From Candidatus Melainabacteria bacterium (lineage in GTDB: Bacteria > Cyanobacteriota > Vampirovibrionia > Obscuribacterales > Obscuribacteraceae), in assembly GCA_003242885.1 (NCBI GenBank), contig QKMZ01000002.1:248001-312000 (forward strand): a stretch of 64,000 nucleotides of DNA, written 5' to 3'. The notes under the pieces were generated by a model that saw only the letters and a list, made by a program, of their open reading frames with translations, searched no databases and was not told the origin of the DNA. The stretch's first letter is position 1; each line of letters opens with the position of its first letter. Below, piece after piece: positions 52,186 to 59,320 of this stretch. Both the position numbers and the translations under genes were made by a program.

Positions 52186-52336
52186 ATAACGCGATCGCGA
52201 ACGCTCTAGTATATAACTGGTGGCCGGTTTGGTCCGCGTGACTTAAGCGAGATCTCGCTACGGTAGTAGAGTGCAGAGATAAGGCTTACAGTTTCTTAAT
52301 TACAGGTTCCTGCAGGTCGAGTAGATTCCACTTACT
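52186..52336. promoter_or_regulatory. Divergent intergenic region with two perfect palindromes
   Basis: 151 bases between a minus-strand and a plus-strand transferase gene. It contains CGCGATCGCG (52190-52199, including the cyanobacterial HIP1 octamer GCGATCGC) and the 14-base palindrome AGCGAGATCTCGCT (52246-52259), 47 bases apart. An AT-rich TATATAAC (52211-52218) lies between them and reads TATACT-like on the minus strand. These could be operator sites for a regulator of both operons. No -35 hexamer is convincing. Confidence 0.4.
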
Positions 52337-53833
52337 ATGGTTACTCACCTGCCTATTATTCAGACGGCTCCGGCGAAAATCGAAGTGCGAAACGATCTTT
52401 CTGTTGCGCGTGAAAGAGAATTGCACGTTAACGACTCGCTTAGGAGGCGACCGCGAGTGCTCTTTGTTGCCGGCGCGCAAGCCGGAGAGCTTTATCAAGA
52501 TTTTTTGATTGACGAGATGGAACGGCTTAAATTGAGCGGTTGTGTCTGTTATGCGTTGCTCTCCAAGCCGGGATGTTTTAGCAAGCGGCTTACGCAAAGA
52601 GGCTTTTACTATTTCCTTGATTCGGAAGCTGAGCACGGTAAAGCGTCTTGGCGGCGTAACTTTTCTCAGTCGCGAGATTTGTGTGATTTCCTCAGCCGGT
52701 ATTTATTCGATGCGGTTGTCTATGCGAGCGCGAACGATGTACCGACGGTTCGAGTGGCGGCGTGGATGTCCGGCACAGCGACTCGCATCGCGCTGACATA
52801 TGATCCGGCATATTGCTCCAGCTGGGCTGGTGGGGCTCTAGAGTCATCCACCTCTAATCTGGACACACAGACTGTTGCTCTATCGGATTGGATTGCCTGG
52901 AAGTATCAAAAGCTCGGAAGGACGGACGTAAAGCAACATCACTTGTGTTCTGTCAATGCTGAGAATTTCGACGTAGAGAAATTTGACAGCGTTGCTTCAC
53001 GTGCAGATGTTCTTTCGAGGTTGGGCATTTCCGAATGTAATAAGTTGATTTGTATGTTCGGTGACATTCTGCCTTATTATCCAAGGTCCTCCTTTTTTCC
53101 TGAGCACCTATTTGGCGTTTTGATTCACGATTCGCGTTTATTCGTGGAGTCCATGAAGACTGTTCTTGACAAGAATCCGGACGCGCATTTTGTTCTTGTA
53201 GGCGAGCAGATCGATGCTCATGGTCAGGGGTATGCACGCTATCTCATCGATCTTGCCCAGCAACTGGGTGTGTCGGCGAACTTTCATTGCTTGCCGGAGT
53301 CCGAAGCGACGCCGCACCTTCTAGCTGCTGCGGACATTGTTGTACAGACGTCGCATCTCGATGTATCACCAAATATAGTGCGGGCACTTCTCATGGAAAA
53401 ACCGGTGATTGCGACGCGACGCGCCGGGGAGCCCAACGTTATTGAGCACAACAAAACCGGCATACTAATTCCTCCCGACGATGTGGTTGCGTTAGCGGAG
53501 GCAATAGAGTCGCTGTTTGACGTGCAGGTGGCAAGGAAGCTCGCTGCTTCCGGAAGGCAGGCAATGCTCCAGCGAGCAAATCTGGACCGGGCTTGCGTGC
53601 TGTTCACGCAAGACTCCAACTCTATTTCTAGGAGCAGCGGTTCTCGCGCGCTGCATGCAGTTCGGATCTGGCTGGGTCTGTATATGATTTTTTGTTTTAA
53701 GTTCATGCTAAGGGCAAGGACCATCAGCGCAGGCAAAACGGATTTCAGGCAGAATGTCTCGGAAAAGTTGGCCGGTTTGACTTACATATGGCTCAGGTAT
53801 TTCACAATCCTGCTGAAGAGAGTTTTACACTAG
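52337..53833 (+). CDS. Glycosyltransferase family 4 with hydrophobic C-terminal region
   Basis: 498 residues. After a ~35-residue polar N-terminus the GT-B fold begins RPRVLFVAGAQAGELYQDF. KLICMFGDILPYYPRSSFFP and HFVLVGEQIDAHGQGYARYL fit the donor-domain start, and DIVVQTSHLDVSPNIVRALLMEKPVIATRRAGEPNVIEHN is the donor site. In place of the usual first glutamate of E-x7-E it has D-V-S-P-N-I-V-R-A, so the retaining signature is modified. The last ~75 residues include a hydrophobic helix (IWLGLYMIFCFKFMLRAR) that may dip into the membrane. It is followed 32 bases later by another GT4. Confidence 0.82.
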   Translation: MVTHLPIIQTAPAKIEVRNDLSVARERELHVNDSLRRRPRVLFVAGAQAGELYQDFLIDEMERLKLSGCVCYALLSKPGCFSKRLTQRGFYYFLDSEAEHGKASWRRNFSQSRDLCDFLSRYLFDAVVYASANDVPTVRVAAWMSGTATRIALTYDPAYCSSWAGGALESSTSNLDTQTVALSDWIAWKYQKLGRTDVKQHHLCSVNAENFDVEKFDSVASRADVLSRLGISECNKLICMFGDILPYYPRSSFFPEHLFGVLIHDSRLFVESMKTVLDKNPDAHFVLVGEQIDAHGQGYARYLIDLAQQLGVSANFHCLPESEATPHLLAAADIVVQTSHLDVSPNIVRALLMEKPVIATRRAGEPNVIEHNKTGILIPPDDVVALAEAIESLFDVQVARKLAASGRQAMLQRANLDRACVLFTQDSNSISRSSGSRALHAVRIWLGLYMIFCFKFMLRARTISAGKTDFRQNVSEKLAGLTYIWLRYFTILLKRVLH

Positions 53834-53852
53834 CAAACGTATCAGCAAAAGA

Positions 53853-53857
53853 AGGAG
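53853..53857 (+). promoter_or_regulatory. Ribosome-binding site that decides a TTG start
   Basis: AGGAG lies 8 bases upstream of TTG at 53866. The paralogue at 49265 begins with exactly the residues encoded from this TTG, so the in-frame ATG at 53788, inside the previous gene, is not the start. Confidence 0.6.
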
Positions 53858-53865
53858 CGGATTTT

Positions 53866-55311
53866 TTGCGAGTTTGTATCATCACGCCGAGCTTTCCTTC
53901 TGAGCCGATTGACGGCATGTTTCTTACCATGAGCCTGGAAATTGCCGAAGGGCTCAAAAATGCCGGACACGAAGTCATGGTCGTTACCTTGTCGATGGAC
54001 AAGGAAGGCGACGGTAGAGTCAGGGATCTGCCTGTCTATCGCGTCTTGATCAATGAGAACTGCAATTTTGGCTGGGGAGGGATACTGCGTTTAGGTCTAA
54101 TTGGTTATTGGGCCAGCCAGTCTCTCGAGTTGTATACGCGAGCCAGAGAGCGTGTGGCCGCTTTCAACCCGGATATTATCGAGACGCATGATTATTTTGG
54201 CTTGGGATTTCCCTGGGTTGTGGAAGGTTCTTATCCTGTGGCAATGCGCTGTATCGGCTCTCTGCCGGTGGTAATGGCTAACGGAAGCCTAGGTGACATT
54301 TCCGCGATGGAGCTGAATATTGCACGGGCTCTCGAGCTGGCAACTGTGACCGGTGCAGACGCTTTGATGTCTTTATGCTATGACTTGCCGGCGAGGATTT
54401 CACAGCAGTCCGGGCTGGAACTTGATCGCTTCAAGATCATTAGAACTCCTTTGACGATGTGCTGTGAGCCAAGCAAGAAAAGTGATCATAGTGGGGCAGT
54501 AGGGAAATTTCCGCAGCTCTTTTCGTGGGGACGCGTCGATCCTCAAAAAGGATTTGATTTGATTGTTGAGGCAATGCCGGCTATTAAGAAGCGCTTTCCT
54601 TCTGCCTATTTGAGGATCGCTGGCAACCAGAACTATTGCAAAGAGTACAGCCAAAAAATCCAGACCAGAGTCGATGAGTTGCATCTATCAGAAAGTGTAA
54701 GCTTCGAAGGTGAATTGCCGCGCGCTGAAATCCAACGGATTGCAGTTGAGTCTGACATCTGTATTTTTGTATCTCGTTATGAGACTGCTTGCTATGCATG
54801 TTTGGAAGCGATGTCCTATGGCGCTTGTGTGATTGCGTCCGCAGCAGGAGGACTTGGTGAGTATGTGCAAGATCGGAAAACCGGTTTGCTAATTGATGTA
54901 GACGATCGAGCGGCGCTTGAAGCTTCTGTCATAGAACTCAGCGACGATGCTCGGTTGCGCGAGAAGCTGGCTGAGGCTGGCAGACAAAGCATCAAGGAAA
55001 TGTGTTCTCCAGCCAGAGCGATAGCCGAGACCGTTGCAGTGTATGAGGAAGCGATTGTCTCTTTTCAAACTGGCTTAAATGCTCGCGAACGAGCACGAAA
55101 GACGGTGCCGAACATAATGCAGTTTTTGCAGATAGCGGCTTTAGACAAAAGTCATGGCGAGGCCATTACCAAACTTGCCGGGGAAAACTATGCCAAAGGA
55201 TTCAGGGACGGACGAAACTACGAGCAAATTAATTTTACTGCCCAGTCTGCCTTGCAAAAACCTTCGGTACTCAGGCGCATCGCACGCAAAGTAAAACGCC
55301 TGATTCAATAA
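53866..55311 (+). CDS. Glycosyltransferase family 4, trio member 3
   Basis: 481 residues from TTG at 53866. LRVCIITPSFPSEPIDGMFLTMSLEIA matches the start of the paralogue at 49265. QLFSWGRVDPQKGFDLIVEAMP and SDICIFVSRYETACYACLEAMSYGACV form the donor site. IIRTPLTMCCEP and GLGEYVQDRKTGLLIDVDD complete the GT4 pattern. A basic tail (LRRIARKVKRLIQ) ends the protein. The paralogue trio (46371, 49265, 53866) shares the acceptor-domain block GHEVMVVTLSMDKEG as well. Donor and acceptor are unknown. The gene converges with the nucleotidyltransferase gene, 16 bases apart. Confidence 0.88.
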   Translation: MRVCIITPSFPSEPIDGMFLTMSLEIAEGLKNAGHEVMVVTLSMDKEGDGRVRDLPVYRVLINENCNFGWGGILRLGLIGYWASQSLELYTRARERVAAFNPDIIETHDYFGLGFPWVVEGSYPVAMRCIGSLPVVMANGSLGDISAMELNIARALELATVTGADALMSLCYDLPARISQQSGLELDRFKIIRTPLTMCCEPSKKSDHSGAVGKFPQLFSWGRVDPQKGFDLIVEAMPAIKKRFPSAYLRIAGNQNYCKEYSQKIQTRVDELHLSESVSFEGELPRAEIQRIAVESDICIFVSRYETACYACLEAMSYGACVIASAAGGLGEYVQDRKTGLLIDVDDRAALEASVIELSDDARLREKLAEAGRQSIKEMCSPARAIAETVAVYEEAIVSFQTGLNARERARKTVPNIMQFLQIAALDKSHGEAITKLAGENYAKGFRDGRNYEQINFTAQSALQKPSVLRRIARKVKRLIQ

Positions 55312-55327
55312 ATGCGGGTGAGAATTA

Positions 55328-56095
55328 CTATGCTTCTCTGGCTGGTGTGTCTGTTTTCAGATATGGCGTTGTTGCTACTTCAGCAATTGTTGTGGAAAAC
55401 TGTCTGCGCACGCGTTCTAGCTCATTGCGATCTCCGATGTCAGTCCACTGCCCTTTGATGACATATGCCACCGTCTTTTGCCCCTCTTCTCTAAGGCAGT
55501 TAAACAATTGAGGCATGTCGAAGTGCTCACCTCTGGGAATCCTAGAGACGGCCTCTGGACTGAGGACGTAAATACCTGCATTGGCGTATGCATGGAGGAC
55601 GGGTTTTTCGCATACATTCGATATCAGATCGCCTTCGAGCTCGACAATCCCATAGGGCAGCTGTATCTGATACTGAATCACGCACATAGTTGCGACCGCT
55701 TGGCACTGCTCGTGGTGCTCTACTATTTCAGCAAAGTTTACGTCAGTTAAAAGGTCCCCGTTCATGACCAGTGTCGATTTTGTCACTTTGTCGCGAAGCA
55801 GTCCAAGAGCACCTGCTGTTCCGAGTCGCTTCTCTTCATGCAGGTATTCAATCGAGACCCCCCACTGACGACCATCTTGAAAAAAGTTTTGGAATGATTG
55901 CGCTTTGTAGTGGACCGCCAGGCAGAAACGTTTGAATCCAGCAGCAATAAGATCTTCGAGGATGTGCTCGAGTATGGGTTTGCCGCCCACTTCCAGCAGC
56001 GGTTTTGGGCAAGTGTTGGTTAATGGTCTGAGGCGGACACCACGACCACCTACCATCAAAACCGCATCTAATTCAGGAGTAAAGTCCAAAGCCAA
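55328..56095 (-). CDS. Sugar-1-phosphate nucleotidyltransferase (RmlA/PtmE-like core)
   Basis: 255 residues. The signature is VLMVGGRGVRLRPLTNTCPKPLL (12-34), with the general NTP-transferase GGxGxRLxPLT-x3-PKP pattern. LVMNGDLLTDVNFAEIV is the metal-binding site, and VCEKPVLHAYANAGIYVLS is the product-site region. It is similar in length to the catalytic core of PtmE-type glucosamine-1-phosphate guanylyltransferases, without their CBS domains, and also to other short RmlA/GlmU-like proteins. The downstream partner on the same strand is the LegB-like dehydratase at 56142 (46 bases), so it may produce the dehydratase substrate. Specificity is not established. Confidence 0.8.
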   Translation of the reverse strand: MALDFTPELDAVLMVGGRGVRLRPLTNTCPKPLLEVGGKPILEHILEDLIAAGFKRFCLAVHYKAQSFQNFFQDGRQWGVSIEYLHEEKRLGTAGALGLLRDKVTKSTLVMNGDLLTDVNFAEIVEHHEQCQAVATMCVIQYQIQLPYGIVELEGDLISNVCEKPVLHAYANAGIYVLSPEAVSRIPRGEHFDMPQLFNCLREEGQKTVAYVIKGQWTDIGDRNELERVRRQFSTTIAEVATTPYLKTDTPAREA

Positions 56096-56141
56096 TTATT
56101 TGATCCTGTGTTTACTGTTGAGGTTCTGCCGGGCACTTCTT

Positions 56142-57146
56142 CTAGACATTGTAGACAGTAGGTTTGTATCCACGAAGGTTTGACTTGTTCGTAAACCATT
56201 CAGCTGTTTCCGCTAATCCGCGTCGCAAACCTTCTTTGCCTGCGTATTTTGGTTCCCATCCCGTCAGTTGTTTCGCCTTGGAATTGTCGGCCCAAAGCCT
56301 ATCTACTTCGCTTTTCTGTGGTCGCAGGCGAGCCGGATCGGTCTCAATCTTGACCTCGACGTTCATCACTTCGGCAATCAACTCGACAGTGTCCTTTATG
56401 GATATTTCGAAGTTGCTCCCTATGTTAATCACCTCTCCAACTGAATTCTCTGACTCGCACACGGAAATAAAACCATTTACAGTGTCGAGAACATAGTTGA
56501 AGTCTCTCGTCGGGTGTAGTGCTCCAAGCTTGATCGTCGATTGCCCGGCGGCAATTTGTATTATTGTCGCTGGAATTATCGCCCGAGCGGATTGTCTTGG
56601 CCCGTATGTGTTGAACGGCCGAACAATTGCTACAGGCAAAGAGTAGGAGTTGTGGAAAGAAAGCGCCAGTTGATCGGCGCCAATTTTTGTCGCCGAGTAG
56701 GGAGACTGACCCTGCAGTGGGTGTTCCTCCGTAATAGGAACAAAGAGGGCCGTGCCGTAGACTTCGCTGGTCGATGTGTGGACGATTTTTTCAACGCCCA
56801 ATTCTCTGCCTGCTTGCAAAATGTTTAGTGTGCCGGTGATATTTGTTTCGACGTAGGAAGACGGCGATTGATATGAGTATGGGATAGCAATCAATGCTGC
56901 TAAGTGAAAAACGATGTCGCACCCCTTCATCGCCTGCATAACGCAGTGCGGATCTCGAACATCGCCCGCAACGATTTCAATGGAGCTGCGCACTTCATCA
57001 GGACAAAAATCCAGATTGCCCCAGGAATTCAGGGAATTGTAGACAACGAATGCACGCACGTCATAACCTCTCCGCACAAGTTGCTCGGTGAGGTGTGAAC
57101 CTATGAATCCATCGGCGCCAGTAACTAAAACTTTTGGGTTGCTCAT
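56142..57146 (-). CDS. LegB-like NAD-dependent NDP-HexNAc 4,6-dehydratase
   Basis: 334 residues from ATG at 57146; a TTG at 57167 would add 7. The Rossmann motif is VLVTGADGFIGSHLTEQL. VFHLAALIAIPYSYQSPSSYVETN and TSTSEVYGTALFVPITEEHPLQGQ lead to the catalytic Y150-x3-K154 (SPYSATK). RPFNTYGPRQSARAIIPATI and RDFNYVLDTVNGFI are hallmarks of the extended-SDR branch containing LegB (GDP/UDP-GlcNAc 4,6-dehydratase in legionaminic acid synthesis). The other leg genes (aminotransferase LegC, LegG, LegI) are not seen here, so the product may instead be another 4-keto-6-deoxy-HexNAc. It lies upstream of the nucleotidyltransferase gene in a two-gene operon. Confidence 0.85.
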   Translation of the reverse strand: MSNPKVLVTGADGFIGSHLTEQLVRRGYDVRAFVVYNSLNSWGNLDFCPDEVRSSIEIVAGDVRDPHCVMQAMKGCDIVFHLAALIAIPYSYQSPSSYVETNITGTLNILQAGRELGVEKIVHTSTSEVYGTALFVPITEEHPLQGQSPYSATKIGADQLALSFHNSYSLPVAIVRPFNTYGPRQSARAIIPATIIQIAAGQSTIKLGALHPTRDFNYVLDTVNGFISVCESENSVGEVINIGSNFEISIKDTVELIAEVMNVEVKIETDPARLRPQKSEVDRLWADNSKAKQLTGWEPKYAGKEGLRRGLAETAEWFTNKSNLRGYKPTVYNV

Positions 57147-57728
57147 ATCACTTATAAAATCAACCAATGGCGACGAGGTGCAATCACTATCCTGGTGGAA
57201 ACCATAGCAAAATTATCAGTTCTGTTTATGCTGCACTTTTAATATGTTGGATGGTCTTCTGATAGTTTTGCTGTAATTTGAGCGCAATTTTAGGTTCTGA
57301 GGATAATCGTGTGCTGATTTGTCCGGCGCGATGACGCTTTTGTGTGACACAACTTTCGTCATAAAATCAAACTCGAGCGGACTATATTCATCACCGTTTA
57401 GCGTGACCTGATTTTTTACTTATTCTTGCACTGACTGTGATGGCAGTAGTACCGCAGATCGGGCCCTGTGGAACTATGATTCTGATGTGGGTGTTTTCAG
57501 TGTGTCCATCGCATTCAATGTCGTCGACATGCAGTTGACGTCTCGCGTCTTGTCAATAGCTGCCGTGCAAGCATGCCGAACCAACTATCGGTATTTCGGA
57601 TATCCTTTGTATGTGAAGGCTCAGTTAACTCTTGGTAAGGGTATTGTCATGAGCCCCTTTTCAGCTCTTTTCAGATTACTCTTCTATGGCAATATTGAAG
57701 TAGTCAATAGACGAGGTCACAATTCTCA
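57147..57728. other. Long intergenic region ahead of the mutase gene
   Basis: 582 bases between the LegB-like gene (minus) and the phosphomannomutase gene (plus), where the polysaccharide locus gives way to housekeeping genes. It is AT-richer at 57200-57300. A weak promoter candidate, TTGTGT (57340-57345) and TAAAAT (57362-57367) with a 16-base spacer, would leave a ~360-base leader. No coding frame with a credible start, no hairpin-plus-T terminator and no riboswitch core was recognised. Confidence 0.45.
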
Positions 57729-59108
57729 ATGGGTTCCGGTAACAAGCTATTCGGTGCGTACGACATCCGCGGCACATACGGTCAGGCACTCAATGAAGAT
57801 TTTGCCTTCAAGCTCGGTCGAGCATTTGGGCGATTTCTCTCTTCTGGCGAGCGTTTACGGGTTTTGGTCGGTCACGATAGCCGGACCCACTCTCCATGCC
57901 TGACCGAGGCGCTGATCGCAGGTTTGACGACTGCCGGGCATGATGTCGTCAACCTGTCCGTTGCTTCGACCCCGATGATTGCATGGTTTGGAGCCACCAA
58001 CGGCTTTGACGCGAGCATCGCTGTTACCGCCAGCCACCTGGGCAAGGAGCACAATGGCTTCAAGCTCTACACTGGCAAAGCCAACCCGATTGGTGCCGGC
58101 AATGGACTCAAGGAAATAGAGAAGATTTTGAACGAACTGGAGCCGGTCAACGGCAAGAAGCCCGGTTCGGTTTCCCAGATTGATGGAGTTCAACAATACA
58201 TCGAGTATTTAACTTCGATGCTGGCGCCTCATCGCCGTTTGAAAGTGGCGATTGACGTTGGGCACGGCGCTGCTGCTCCTGAGGTTATAGAGCTTCTTAG
58301 AACCTGCAAGAGCGTTGATTTTGTGGCGCTTTCGTGCACTGTAGACGGAGAGTTTCCGGCCCGCTCGCCGAACCCGCTCGATGAAGGCGCACTTGTTGAA
58401 TTGTCGAAGCTGGTTGTCGATGAAAAATGCGACTTTGGTGTGGCATTCGATGGCGACGCCGACAGGGCGATTTTCGTTGACGAAAATGGCACCATGATTG
58501 CTACTGATCTAATGATTGGTGTGGTTGGCGCTCATTTGATCGAAAACAAAGGAACCGGCACTGTTGTGTTCGACCTTCGCGCCAGCCGCTCAGTTGGCGA
58601 ACATATTGAAAGCCTGGGCGGAAAAGCCGTGCGTACTGGTGTCGGCACTATGTTTATCAAAAACAACATGGTCGAGCACAAGGCAATTTTTGCAGGAGAG
58701 CTTTCCGGTCACTACTATTACGGCGACATGCACGATAGCGATAATGCCATGCGTACATTGATCGAAGTCATCAATCTTGTATCGCGCAAGGGGCATCCGC
58801 TTTCCGCACATATAGAGCCGCTTTCCCGTTATTCTTCTAGCGGCGAGATCAATCTGCGCGTTGCCGGTATCGATCAAGTTTTGCGCCATCTTGATGAAGC
58901 CATTACAGGTGGTGCCAAAGACCATATCGATGGTTTGTCTGTAAACTTTCCGCAGTGGTGGTTCGCCGCACGTGGCTCGCAAACTGAGCCTGTTTTGAGA
59001 CTGACTGTCGGAGCCGTAAGCAGAGAGATTTTGGAAGAACAGACCAAACATTTGATCGGCGTTATCAATCAAGTGAAAGTGCCTGTCGTAACTTCCGACT
59101 GCAATTAG
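57729..59108 (+). CDS. Phosphomannomutase/phosphoglucomutase (alpha-D-phosphohexomutase)
   Basis: 459 residues, four-domain phosphohexomutase. FGAYDIRGTYG opens domain 1. The phosphoserine loop is AVTASHLGKEHNGFK, with Ser102; most family members have TASHNP, and the TASHL form occurs in cyanobacterial and plant-type enzymes. The metal loop is AFDGDADRAIFV (DGDADR, 241-246). The sugar-specificity loop is AGELSGHYYYGD, and the phosphate site is near RGSQTEPVLRLTV. It interconverts hexose 6- and 1-phosphates and so supplies sugar-1-phosphates to the nucleotidyltransferases of this locus. GAGG lies 13 bases upstream of the ATG. It is in the housekeeping section at the end of the window. Confidence 0.88.
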   Translation: MGSGNKLFGAYDIRGTYGQALNEDFAFKLGRAFGRFLSSGERLRVLVGHDSRTHSPCLTEALIAGLTTAGHDVVNLSVASTPMIAWFGATNGFDASIAVTASHLGKEHNGFKLYTGKANPIGAGNGLKEIEKILNELEPVNGKKPGSVSQIDGVQQYIEYLTSMLAPHRRLKVAIDVGHGAAAPEVIELLRTCKSVDFVALSCTVDGEFPARSPNPLDEGALVELSKLVVDEKCDFGVAFDGDADRAIFVDENGTMIATDLMIGVVGAHLIENKGTGTVVFDLRASRSVGEHIESLGGKAVRTGVGTMFIKNNMVEHKAIFAGELSGHYYYGDMHDSDNAMRTLIEVINLVSRKGHPLSAHIEPLSRYSSSGEINLRVAGIDQVLRHLDEAITGGAKDHIDGLSVNFPQWWFAARGSQTEPVLRLTVGAVSREILEEQTKHLIGVINQVKVPVVTSDCN

Positions 59109-59132
59109 AAGAGATAACTCTCGAACATTTAA

Positions 59133-59160
59133 CCGGCTTCACTTGAGGCCGGGCAGCCTC
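59133..59160 (+). terminator. Candidate hairpin after the mutase gene
   Basis: Two alternative small stems overlap: CCGGC(59133-59137)/GCCGG(59148-59152) and GAGGC(59145-59149)/GCCTC(59156-59160). The latter is followed by TGTTTGAAATTATTTT. The T-tract is imperfect, so termination is uncertain. Confidence 0.3.
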
Positions 59161-59320
59161 TGTTTGAAATTATTTTAAGGCGTTCGACGCCACCGCCTGT
59201 TGTGCTTTTTAGACTATTGCACAAGGTTCCTAAGTGCCTCTAACTAAACTTGCCAACAAGTACTTTAGAATCCTCTTTTAACGGAACTTCCGACCAAACA
59301 AAGGCAACTCATAGGCATAT

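Noticed and set aside
57487..57903. Open frame (138 residues) spanning the region upstream of and into the mutase gene
   Set aside because: It overlaps the mutase start in another frame, has no ribosome-binding site or recognisable domain, and its second half is a shadow of the mutase gene.
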